A stretch of DNA of 64,000 nucleotides from Cecembia rubra. Lineage in GTDB: Bacteria; Bacteroidota; Bacteroidia; Cytophagales; Cyclobacteriaceae. The position numbers and the translations under genes are program-made. Under the pieces are notes generated by a model. It was not told the origin of the DNA and searched no databases. It was given only the letters and a program-made list of their open reading frames with translations. The stretch covers positions 83,044-147,043 of the forward strand of contig NZ_PYGF01000012.1 in NCBI RefSeq assembly GCF_003014575.1. The letters run 5' to 3'. This document shows positions 16,619 to 25,099 of this stretch, piece by piece. Numbering within the stretch: the stretch's first letter is position 1; each line of letters begins with the position of its first letter.

Positions 16619-18145
16619 ATGAGAAAACCATTAAGCTTTCTGGCTATTGTGGTTCTGGCTTTACTCTTTAATTATTGTACTTTTAAAGATAATGCAGAAA
16701 AAATACAACCGGTAACAAAATCCAGAACCATAGTCACAACTGATGGTGAGGTGGATGATGTAGATTCTTTCATTCGCATGTTGCTTTATTCCAATGAATT
16801 TGATCTGGAGGGCTTAATTTACAGTAGTTCTCAATGGCATTACAAAGGAGATGGTAAAGGGACTCTTTTTATTTCAGAATTGCAGAATACAGCTGAAAGG
16901 TACGGGGAAAGGACAGAACTTCGCTGGCCCGGCACTACTTGGATGCAGGAACTCATATCAAAGTACGCTGAAGTTTATCCTAACCTCCAAAAGCATGCTA
17001 AAGGATATCCAAGTCCTGAAAAGCTACTCAATTTGGTGAAAGTTGGAAATATAGAATTTGAAGGTGAGATGGAAAAGGATTCTGAAGGTTCTGAATGGAT
17101 CAAAATGGTCCTTCTGGATGATGATCCAAGACCCCTTTACCTGCAGGTATGGGGTGGCACCAATACCATCGCACGTGCATTGAAATCTATACAAGTGGAA
17201 TATGAAGGTAGAGCTGATTGGGAAAGCATTTACAGGAAGATTTCAGATAAAGCAATCATTTATACTGTACTGGACCAAGATGCAAGTTATACCAAATATA
17301 TAGCGCCAAACTGGCCAGATATAAAAGTAATTTATAATTCAGACCAGTTTTGGTGCTTTGCCTACCCTTGGTCTCAAAGGGTCCCGGAAGGCCTGAAGTA
17401 TTACCTTTCAGGTGAATTTTTCAAGGAATATATTCTTTTTGACAAAGGGCCATTGATGGCCAGGTATTTTACTTGGGGAGATGGTCGACAGATTGACAAT
17501 GACCCTGAACATGATCATGGTGATTTGGAAGTCATGGCTAAATATGAAAGGAACCAATTTGACTTTATTTCCGAAGGGGATTCGCCAGCATTTTTTTATT
17601 TATTGGATGTGGGATTAAGAAATCAAGAAAACCCAAGTTTTGGAGGCTGGGGTGGAAGATTTATCCAATCGGAAACACATCCTAACCGTTGGGAAGATGG
17701 GAAGCAAGTCACAGATTATAATCCCTATACCCAAAAAGAGGATCCCACTTTTCCTCAGACACGGTGGATCAAAGAGATTCAAAATGATTTTGCAGCTAGG
17801 GCAGCATGGTGTGTAAAAAATTATGAGGAAGCAAACCATGCTCCTTATGTTTGGTTAGTACATCCGATGAATCTTAACGCTAAAATAGGCCAAAAAGTAA
17901 CATTGGAATGTAGAGCCCAAGACCCAGATGGGGACCAATTGAATTATCTTTGGTGGCAGTACCTTGAGCCTGGGACCCTCAAAGCTTTTGTTCAGATCCA
18001 AAATGCAGAAAAGCCCAAAGCTTCATTCATCATTCCAGATGAATCCAAAATAGGAGATACGATTCACATAATTTTGGAAGTCGAAGACGATGGATATCCT
18101 TCTTTGACAAGATATCAGCGGGTGGTTGTGACTGTAATTCCTTAA
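16619..18145 (+). CDS. DUF1593 / Sde182-like lipoprotein, second copy
   Basis: A 508-residue protein with a lipobox at Cys20 (LALLFNYC) from the ATG at 16619. The nucleoside-hydrolase-like Asp motif is DGEVDDVDS, followed by LLYSNEFDLEGLIYSSS. The C-terminal beta-sandwich has DPDGDQLNYLWWQY and ILEVEDDGYPSLTRY. It is homologous end to end to the protein at 6769-8184 but is membrane-anchored, and its first metal motif differs (GEVDDVD versus TNEPDDQ). Its stop codon abuts the stop codon of the convergent gene at 18146 with no spacer. Confidence 0.87.
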   Translation: MRKPLSFLAIVVLALLFNYCTFKDNAEKIQPVTKSRTIVTTDGEVDDVDSFIRMLLYSNEFDLEGLIYSSSQWHYKGDGKGTLFISELQNTAERYGERTELRWPGTTWMQELISKYAEVYPNLQKHAKGYPSPEKLLNLVKVGNIEFEGEMEKDSEGSEWIKMVLLDDDPRPLYLQVWGGTNTIARALKSIQVEYEGRADWESIYRKISDKAIIYTVLDQDASYTKYIAPNWPDIKVIYNSDQFWCFAYPWSQRVPEGLKYYLSGEFFKEYILFDKGPLMARYFTWGDGRQIDNDPEHDHGDLEVMAKYERNQFDFISEGDSPAFFYLLDVGLRNQENPSFGGWGGRFIQSETHPNRWEDGKQVTDYNPYTQKEDPTFPQTRWIKEIQNDFAARAAWCVKNYEEANHAPYVWLVHPMNLNAKIGQKVTLECRAQDPDGDQLNYLWWQYLEPGTLKAFVQIQNAEKPKASFIIPDESKIGDTIHIILEVEDDGYPSLTRYQRVVVTVIP

Positions 18146-19480
18146 TTATTTTGGAATTTTTGGAAGTTCCCATGGAGACCGATAACGTGGCAAGATTAAC
18201 TCATCGGCCATTTTGTTGTTTTTAAATTTTTGCAGCTGGTCATCCCATTCCAAAACACTCTCCCCAATCCTTCCTGAGATATTTGGGATATGCGCATACA
18301 AGGCAGCTATTCTGCCGATTTCAGGAGGACAAATGGGGGTTTTTCTGGATTTTACACAATTAATAAAATCCTCTACATGGACATTATGTGATTCTTTTCC
18401 TTCCAAGTAAGATAAAGATTCAGTTTTTGGTTCTTTTTTGTCATTGTCCCATTCAGGGTAGACTTCAAAACTCCTTCTGTCCGCCACAATGGTTCCTTTT
18501 TCACCGATAAATGCCAGACCATAAGCTTTTCCATAAGGCCCCTGTTGAATACCACCTAACATATCCCATTGGATAGTAAATTCATCATGAGGATATAAGA
18601 CAGACATGCTGTCAAAAGTTTCTCTATGGCGGATGTCTGTGGAACTATTTGAAGCTTGTGTAATTACTTTATTTGGGGCCTTTGGTGCGGCCATTGCCCA
18701 AATCCCTATATCCAATAAATGCACTCCCCAATCGGACATAAGTCCGCCTCCATAATCCCAAAAATGCCTCCAGCTTCCATGAAAGCGGTTCTTGTTGAAT
18801 GGCCTTTCAGCAGCAGGCCCCAGCCAAAAATCGTAATCTACACCTTTTGGAATTGCAGAGTCTTCTGCCGGAATTGCTCCAGTTCCATAATTAAAATTGG
18901 ACCAGATATTCACTTTGCGGATTTTCCCAATCTTCCCTTCTTTTATTAACCGGATAGGTTCAATGAATGTATATCCGCTCCGTTGTTGCTGTCCTACCTG
19001 TACAACCCGATTGTAATAATTGGCGGCATCTACCATGATTTTACTTTCCCCAATACTATTGGACAAGGGTTTTTCTACATACACATCCTTCCCCGCCTGA
19101 CAGGCATATACCATTTGAAGACAGTGCCAATGGTCGGGAGTTCCAATAATAACAGCATCTATAGTTTTATTTTCCAGTAATTTACGGAAGTCAGTATATT
19201 GTGCAGGATGTTGACTGTATTGATCTAATATCTCCTTAGTCCGTCTATCCAGCACATTTTGATCTACATCACAGATAGCAACACAGTTTACCCCAGGTAT
19301 ATTAAGGTGATGCTTTAGTATGCTGAAACCATGTCCATTGCAACCAATAAGTGCAATATTTACTTGATCACTAGGTGCAATATTTTTCCCCCATGCCAGC
19401 TTGGGACCAATTGAAAAAGCTCCAATAGCCAATGTAGAAAGGGAAGTTTTTTGAATAAATTTTCTTCTAGAATGATGCAT
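18146..19480 (-). CDS. Tat-exported Gfo/Idh/MocA oxidoreductase
   Basis: A 444-residue NAD(P)-dependent oxidoreductase. The twin-arginine signal is SRRKFIQKTSLSTLAIGAFS at the N-terminus, so it is exported folded with its cofactor. The Rossmann motif is IALIGCNGHGF, and the lysine motif is VYVEKPLSNS, where Lys is the usual catalytic residue. The second half (GGGLMSDWGVHLLDI) is the substrate domain with the conserved His. It probably oxidises or reduces a sugar or inositol-like compound in the periplasm. Three relatives lie nearby at 20164, 25100 and 26744. Confidence 0.9.
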   Translation of the reverse strand: MHHSRRKFIQKTSLSTLAIGAFSIGPKLAWGKNIAPSDQVNIALIGCNGHGFSILKHHLNIPGVNCVAICDVDQNVLDRRTKEILDQYSQHPAQYTDFRKLLENKTIDAVIIGTPDHWHCLQMVYACQAGKDVYVEKPLSNSIGESKIMVDAANYYNRVVQVGQQQRSGYTFIEPIRLIKEGKIGKIRKVNIWSNFNYGTGAIPAEDSAIPKGVDYDFWLGPAAERPFNKNRFHGSWRHFWDYGGGLMSDWGVHLLDIGIWAMAAPKAPNKVITQASNSSTDIRHRETFDSMSVLYPHDEFTIQWDMLGGIQQGPYGKAYGLAFIGEKGTIVADRRSFEVYPEWDNDKKEPKTESLSYLEGKESHNVHVEDFINCVKSRKTPICPPEIGRIAALYAHIPNISGRIGESVLEWDDQLQKFKNNKMADELILPRYRSPWELPKIPK

Positions 19481-19708
19481 GACTGAGATAAGGGTTGTTA
19501 TTTTTTGGAAAGTTTTTTGAATGAAAATAAAACAAAATCCTTCAAAATCAGCATTCTTGATTGATGGATTGAACTATCATGAGTAGTATTATATCAACAG
19601 CTTTTAGAAAGACTTCCACTCTTACATTTGAATTCCGGTGCTGACTCCATAAAAAACCATTTCGGAAAACCCGCAGACCATTTTTATAAAATTACTCTTG
19701 TTCTTCCC

Positions 19709-20089
19709 TCATTTCAAGGAATGTAGGGCAATCCTATTTCCTTCCGTATCCAAAAACAAAGCCATATAACCTATTTCATCTGAGATCAAGGTTTTGCTCT
19801 GTAACACTTTCCCCCCTGCATTGGGTATGCGCTCGAGTTCCTGGTTGACATCTAAAGATGAGAAATATACAAGGGCTCCCCTTTCACTGGGCTGATAATA
19901 TTCTTCATTTTTAACCAAACTGCCCCCAGCCCCACCTATTTCATGATTCCAGGGAAACCAAGCCATATCTATAGGCCCCATTTGGTGTCTTTCCAATTTG
20001 CATTCAAAGATTACTTCATAAAATGACATGGCCCTTTCCATATCAATTACTGGTATTTCGAACCAGCCGACAGTTACATGGTTTTTCAT
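19709..20089 (-). CDS. VOC family protein (glyoxalase/bleomycin-resistance fold)
   Basis: A 126-residue cytoplasmic protein with two beta-alpha-beta-beta-beta modules of the vicinal oxygen chelate fold: VGWFEIPVIDMERAMSFYE at the start and GYMALFLDTEGNRIALHS at the end. The metal-site acid of the second module is the Glu in DTEGN. Substrate unknown; it does not look like a classic glyoxalase I. It is divergent from the gene at 20164, with 74 bp between the starts. Confidence 0.88.
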   Translation of the reverse strand: MKNHVTVGWFEIPVIDMERAMSFYEVIFECKLERHQMGPIDMAWFPWNHEIGGAGGSLVKNEEYYQPSERGALVYFSSLDVNQELERIPNAGGKVLQSKTLISDEIGYMALFLDTEGNRIALHSLK

Positions 20090-20163
20090 AGTAAATTGGG
20101 TTTAGAGAATAAATTTAAGTAGATTCAGCAGTATAACCCGATAAAAAAGCACGATTTAATTTC

Positions 20164-21183
20164 ATGAAGGAAAAATTACCAAAAAGCAGGAGGGAATTTA
20201 TCAAAATTGCCTCAATAACCACTTTGGGTTTAAATGTATTAGGGAGTCAAAATCCTGTAATGGCTTCAAAACAAGTTGGAAAAAGAGTTGGTATCATAGG
20301 TTTGGACACTTCTCACAGCATTGCATTTACCAAAGTTTTGAATGGACATAGGCATTCAGGCGAATATCTAGGCTACTATGTAGTTGCGGCATATCCGCAT
20401 GGAAGCAAAATTATCCCATCCAGTAAGGATAGGATTCCAGGATATACAGAGGATATTCAAAAAATGGGTGTCAGGATTGTAGGATCTATTGCCGAACTAT
20501 TGGAGCAGGTAGATGTGGTTTTGTTGGAGACCAATGATGGAAATCTGCATCTGGAACAGGCTTTGGAAGTATTTAAAGCTGGTAAAAGAATGTTTATAGA
20601 TAAACCTATTACTGCCTCTTATTCAGATGCGGTGAAGATTTTTCAAGCCAGTTCGGAATTTGGGATTCCAGTTTTTTCATCTTCTTCTTTACGTTTTGTT
20701 AAAGGGATCGAGAATATTGACAAAAGCAAGGTTTTAGGAGCAGATACCTTCAGCCCTGCTACTATTGAGCCTTCCCATCCTGATTTGTATTGGTATGGAA
20801 TTCACGGAGTGGAAACTTTGTACACCGTCATGGGTATAGGATGTGAATCTGTGGTGAGGATAAATACTAATGATACAGATATAGTAGTCGGAACTTGGAA
20901 AGATGGAAGGATAGGGACATTTAGAGGTACTCGATCAGGGAAGCATGATTATGGAGGCACTGTTTTTACAACTGAAAGTAATATAGTTTTGGGCCCCTAT
21001 TCAGGTTACGAGGCATTGCTAATTGAAATTGTAAAATACTTTGAAACCGGAATTGTTCCTGTACAGCCTGAAGAAACTCTTGAAATATTGGCATTTATGG
21101 AAGCAGCGGATGAAAGTAAAAAGTTAAATGGTAAAAGGGTTTTCTTGGATGAATTAACTTCAATAAAAAGATCTAGGAATTAA
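20164..21183 (+). CDS. Tat-exported Gfo/Idh/MocA-like protein
   Basis: A 339-residue protein with a twin-arginine signal (SRREFIKIASITTLGLN). The Rossmann start is VGIIGLDTSHSIAF, where the usual GxGxxG is changed to GLDTSH. The catalytic lysine motif is DKP (MFIDKPITAS) instead of EKP. It is shorter than its neighbours of the same fold (about 440-470). It may be an oxidoreductase with different cofactor binding, or a non-redox member of the fold. It starts 74 bp from the divergent VOC gene. Confidence 0.82.
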   Translation: MKEKLPKSRREFIKIASITTLGLNVLGSQNPVMASKQVGKRVGIIGLDTSHSIAFTKVLNGHRHSGEYLGYYVVAAYPHGSKIIPSSKDRIPGYTEDIQKMGVRIVGSIAELLEQVDVVLLETNDGNLHLEQALEVFKAGKRMFIDKPITASYSDAVKIFQASSEFGIPVFSSSSLRFVKGIENIDKSKVLGADTFSPATIEPSHPDLYWYGIHGVETLYTVMGIGCESVVRINTNDTDIVVGTWKDGRIGTFRGTRSGKHDYGGTVFTTESNIVLGPYSGYEALLIEIVKYFETGIVPVQPEETLEILAFMEAADESKKLNGKRVFLDELTSIKRSRN

Positions 21184-21745
21184 TCCTTCCTTGAGTAATG
21201 TTATTTCCTAGGCTTGAATTGAAAAAGTGTAACCTTGAACTTTTTAAAGTTAACTTCCTTGAGCGCAAAAAGACCAATTTCCATTATTTCCTTTAATCTG
21301 CTTCTGCAATTTTTTCGGAGATTATTGTCAGCGGATTGGATAATAGCAGAACTTTTGATGAGTTTTTTCTTTCTTTTCGAATAAGTTAATTCCTCCTTTT
21401 TAGAATGGGCAACATATTCTGTTCACTTTCTATTGCACGATGATCTGAATAGGAAAGATGGGACTTGGTGGATTATGGACCTAAAGAAGTAAATACATCT
21501 ACTTCCTCCTTCGGTTGTTTTAGCTTGCGCTTCAAGATTCTTAATCCCAAACCTAACCCGCTTCCCCCATCATTTTTTCAGTAGAGGCTATTTAACTGTT
21601 TTTTCCTTTTGCATTTCTGATTTCAGAATGCTCTTATTTGATGGAAGTATAATATGTTGAAGCAGAAGGATTATTCGCAACCATTCAATACATCTTATTT
21701 TAGATAGAAAAATTATATTATGTGGGCTTTATTACTCTTTAGCAT
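21184..21745. other. Long gap between convergent genes, no clear gene
   Basis: 562 bp between the 3' ends of the genes at 20164 (+) and 21746 (-). No open frame of convincing size, RNA gene or strong terminator is visible. A 36-codon plus-strand frame ending at 21492 reads like a protein end (LNRKDGTWWIMDLKK) and may be the remnant of a lost gene; I cannot name its family. Confidence 0.5.
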
Positions 21746-23617
21746 TCAGAGATTTACAAGTGTACCCTGTTTGATGACTTTTTGAATTTGGAGTCGTTTT
21801 TCAATACTGAAGTTAAAAATTACAGTATCATTTGTGGGCTTTAGTCCTACAAAATATAAAGGTACAGTTGAGGCCATCTTCCAGGCCTCAGAAATATCGG
21901 TAATTTTTTCTTTAACCAGGTATTCAATTCCATCTAATAGACTTTTTGCTGCGCCTGCCAACAGGCCATTTCCATATTTCATGGATAAGCGACCATTTTC
22001 TTCGAGAATAATTTCTTCCCCAATCGGGCTTTGGTATGCTCCTGGCTCCATTCCGCAAAATTTGGTACTGTCACTTATCAAGAAGGCTTTTTCTTTTTTG
22101 ATTTTTAGGACCGCTTTTAAGAAGGAAGGATCCAAATGAAAACCATCGGCTATCAGACTGGTATATAAATCTTCCTGTACTAATTGGTCCCATAAGATAT
22201 TTGGATGTCTGTGTAGCATCATGGGGACAGCATTTCCCAAATGGGTGGAAAGAGTTGCTCCTGATGTTACAGCATTAGTTATATCCGAATAAGTTGCACT
22301 CGAATGCCCGATAGCAGTTAAAATCCCCTCTTCTTTACATCTTTTGATTAATTCTATTGCTCCTTCCAATTCAGGCGCTAAAGTGATGAGTTTGATTCGT
22401 CCTCCACTGGCCTTTTGAAATTTTTCAACTAATTTCCAAGAGGGTTTTTGAATGTATTTTTCAGGATGGGCGCCTTTTGCCCCTTCAAAGGAAGAAATGA
22501 ATGGTCCTTCCAAGTGAATTCCCAAAATGCAGGAATTGATCAGGGGATCAATTTGGCAAGCCCTATGAATAATTTTGAGATTTTTTTCCACAGTTTGCGG
22601 GTCATTGGTAATCATTGTAGGAAAGAAACCCGTCACTCCTTTTTTTAATAGGGCATTTATTGCTTGTCGGATAGAGTGTTCGGTCAGTTCCATTTCGTTG
22701 AAATCAATTCCGGCGATTCCATTGACTTGCAGGTCTATAAGTCCTGGTCCGCAAAAAGGGAATTGTATTGATGCATGGTCAGGAATTGAGATTGCTGTCA
22801 TCCGCATCTCTTGCATTTCATTCAAAATACAGAGTTTCCTGGAAATGATATCCATTAAAAATTGTGTTTCCTGAGGTTTTCCAATCTCAAAAGCAGGTAG
22901 GGCATTTTTGTCAGTAAATAAATGACAGTTCCAATGGCCCCGCAATATAGTGGCCGGACAATGCTCATCAACAGTGCCATGAATGGTTTGGTAAACAGCC
23001 TCTTTTTTTCGTGTTCCAGGAACCACACAGCATATAAAATCTGCATTCAATAATGCTGGAACTGTTAATGTAATCGCATGGGTAGGTACAGAATCAAAGC
23101 TTTCAAAACAGCCGTCATTTACCTGTTGCTGCCTGCAGTATTCATCCAGCTCTACTTCCTTGACCAATAGGTTGTCATTAAAATCTGCTACAGGAGGGTC
23201 ATTGAATGCTATATGTCCGTTTTCACCTATACCCAAACATACGATGTCAATTTTTTTTTCACTCAATAAACCTGAATACCTTTTGCATTCCTTCTCACTG
23301 GTATTGTTTCCATCAATCAGGTGTACCCGCTTCATTGGGACATGGTCAAAAAGAGCAGATTTCAAAAAATTTGAAAAAAGAGCAGTATGGCTATGGTCAA
23401 GACCAAGATATTCATCCATATGAAAAGCAACTATCTTTTCCCAGGGGATAATCGGAGAATTTCTGAGGTAATTCAAAAACTCATTTTGTGAAGGAGCAGC
23501 AGCAAAGACCATCCGGATTTCATCTTTTTGTCCGGCAAGTTCAATGATGTGTTTTTCCACCAACTTTCCGGAAGCTTCACCCATTTTTGCTCTATTTGGA
23601 TAGACTTTTACCTGCAT
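21746..23617 (-). CDS. NagB-NagA fusion: glucosamine-6-P deaminase / GlcNAc-6-P deacetylase
   Basis: A 623-residue two-domain enzyme. Residues 1-240 are a NagB-type deaminase with Asp68 in FHMDEYLGL and His135 in GIGENGHIAFNDP; Asn133 replaces the Asp found there in E. coli NagB, a change also seen in other family members. Residues from about 285 to the end are NagA: GLIDLQVNG (Gln297, Asn299, as in NagA and unlike HxH amidohydrolases), metal Glu370 in HLEGPF, His438 in AIGHSS, His459 in STHLGNA, and Asp516 in ISDSTK. The pair turns GlcNAc-6-P into fructose-6-P, acetate and ammonia, so both cytoplasmic steps are in one chain. It is the last gene of a minus-strand operon, 6 bp after the symporter. 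No GlcNAc kinase is in the window. Confidence 0.92.
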   Translation of the reverse strand: MQVKVYPNRAKMGEASGKLVEKHIIELAGQKDEIRMVFAAAPSQNEFLNYLRNSPIIPWEKIVAFHMDEYLGLDHSHTALFSNFLKSALFDHVPMKRVHLIDGNNTSEKECKRYSGLLSEKKIDIVCLGIGENGHIAFNDPPVADFNDNLLVKEVELDEYCRQQQVNDGCFESFDSVPTHAITLTVPALLNADFICCVVPGTRKKEAVYQTIHGTVDEHCPATILRGHWNCHLFTDKNALPAFEIGKPQETQFLMDIISRKLCILNEMQEMRMTAISIPDHASIQFPFCGPGLIDLQVNGIAGIDFNEMELTEHSIRQAINALLKKGVTGFFPTMITNDPQTVEKNLKIIHRACQIDPLINSCILGIHLEGPFISSFEGAKGAHPEKYIQKPSWKLVEKFQKASGGRIKLITLAPELEGAIELIKRCKEEGILTAIGHSSATYSDITNAVTSGATLSTHLGNAVPMMLHRHPNILWDQLVQEDLYTSLIADGFHLDPSFLKAVLKIKKEKAFLISDSTKFCGMEPGAYQSPIGEEIILEENGRLSMKYGNGLLAGAAKSLLDGIEYLVKEKITDISEAWKMASTVPLYFVGLKPTNDTVIFNFSIEKRLQIQKVIKQGTLVNL

Positions 23618-23623
23618 AATTAT

Positions 23624-25084
23624 TTAATTGTTTCTCAAAATAGAAAACATCTGGTTTACTTTTTCTGGGATCTCTCTTTTTGGAAGGAAACCTATTGTCA
23701 CATAGGTGATAAAAGAAACCAATAATGGAAGACTGACCTGAACTGCCAGGTTTCCGATTTCCACATTTTTTGTAAATATAAATGCAAGCAGACCAGTCAG
23801 GATGGAAGAAATAGCTGCGGCTGATCCACATTTTTTAAATGTCGGAACCAGGCCCAAAAGCAAAGGAATGGCAATTGGACCTACCAGGGCTCCAAACCAG
23901 GAGATAATCAAGCCTAAAACTCCTCCAAAGTATTCATATTGCAAAGCTACCAAGATGGTCAAAGTGGTGAAGACAAAGGTGACTGTTCTCGCTGTCTTCA
24001 AGGAGTTTGGATAGATTTTTTTGGAAATATTTGGAAGGATGTCCCTGTTGATTACTGCTGCTATGGTATTAATATCTGAAGAAGTCATTGACATGGTGTT
24101 GGCAAAGAGAGAAGCAATTACCAAGCCTACCAAACCAGATGGAAGTAACAGTAGGGTAAGTTCTCCATATGACTGGCCAGGATCAGCTAGGTCAGGGAGG
24201 AGTATTGGTGCAGCCCACATAGGGAAAAATAGAATCAAAGGCCAAATTAGATATAGCCATCCAGATAATCTTGCTGCTTTTATGACTTGATGCTCAGAAG
24301 GACTAGAAATGTAGCGGGTGGCCAGGTTCCATTGGCCTCCATTGTAGGATAAAAAATTGATGAATAGGAAAGCAAGTGCAAACCCGACGGTGTAAGGGTC
24401 ATTGAAAATTTGACTGTTACCCGTAGGCAATTGACCCCAAAGGTTAGAAAGAGTCGACAAGCCATCGAGGTGCATCAATACCGCAATAAACATAACAATC
24501 CCTGCCAAAAGCTGAACGATGAACTGGGCAAAATCTGTTATGACTACTGCCCAAAGTCCTCCAAAAGTAATATACAAGAGTGAGATACCTCCAGATACAA
24601 GAATGCCAACCGATAGGCTCATTCCTGTAAATACATTCAATAGGATGGCAATGGAAGCCCATTTGGCACCAATATCAAACAACTTGAGCATTACTCCAGA
24701 CCATGCCATTAGTTGTTGGGTAAAAAGATTGTATCTTATTTTTAAAAATTCCAAAGGGGATTGAATATGGAAAGACTTTCTCAGCTTCATCCAAAGAATA
24801 GGGAATTTTTTGGCACTGACCAAAATACCAATGCCAATAGTAAATGCCCACCAGAAATAAACAGAAATTCCATGGGTATAAGCCAAAGCGGCATAAGCTA
24901 CAAATACCGCCCCGCTGTATCCGGATACATGGTGTGAAATACCGGACAACCACCAAGGGAGATTTCCTCCAGCTACGAAATAGTCTTCGGAATTCTTATT
25001 TCTATAATAGGCATAAACCCCTATTGCCAACATCAGTAAGAAAAACAAACTGATAATAATCAGATCAAGATGGCTAAGCTTCAT
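23624..25084 (-). CDS. Sodium:solute symporter (SSS family)
   Basis: A 486-residue inner-membrane protein with about 13 helices. The first helix and following loop (LDLIIISLFFLLMLAIGVYA, then NSEDYFVAGGNLPWWLSGIS cut for length) are the SSS start, and the GGLWAVVITDFAQF segment is the family's central signature. It should bring a sugar into the cell with sodium. The NagB-NagA fusion follows after 6 bp, and the Gfo/Idh/MocA gene ends 15 bp before it, so the three are one operon. N-acetylglucosamine or a related amino sugar is the likely substrate by context. Confidence 0.92.
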   Translation of the reverse strand: MKLSHLDLIIISLFFLLMLAIGVYAYYRNKNSEDYFVAGGNLPWWLSGISHHVSGYSGAVFVAYAALAYTHGISVYFWWAFTIGIGILVSAKKFPILWMKLRKSFHIQSPLEFLKIRYNLFTQQLMAWSGVMLKLFDIGAKWASIAILLNVFTGMSLSVGILVSGGISLLYITFGGLWAVVITDFAQFIVQLLAGIVMFIAVLMHLDGLSTLSNLWGQLPTGNSQIFNDPYTVGFALAFLFINFLSYNGGQWNLATRYISSPSEHQVIKAARLSGWLYLIWPLILFFPMWAAPILLPDLADPGQSYGELTLLLLPSGLVGLVIASLFANTMSMTSSDINTIAAVINRDILPNISKKIYPNSLKTARTVTFVFTTLTILVALQYEYFGGVLGLIISWFGALVGPIAIPLLLGLVPTFKKCGSAAAISSILTGLLAFIFTKNVEIGNLAVQVSLPLLVSFITYVTIGFLPKREIPEKVNQMFSILRNN

Positions 25085-25099
25085 AGTTTAGAAGAATTG

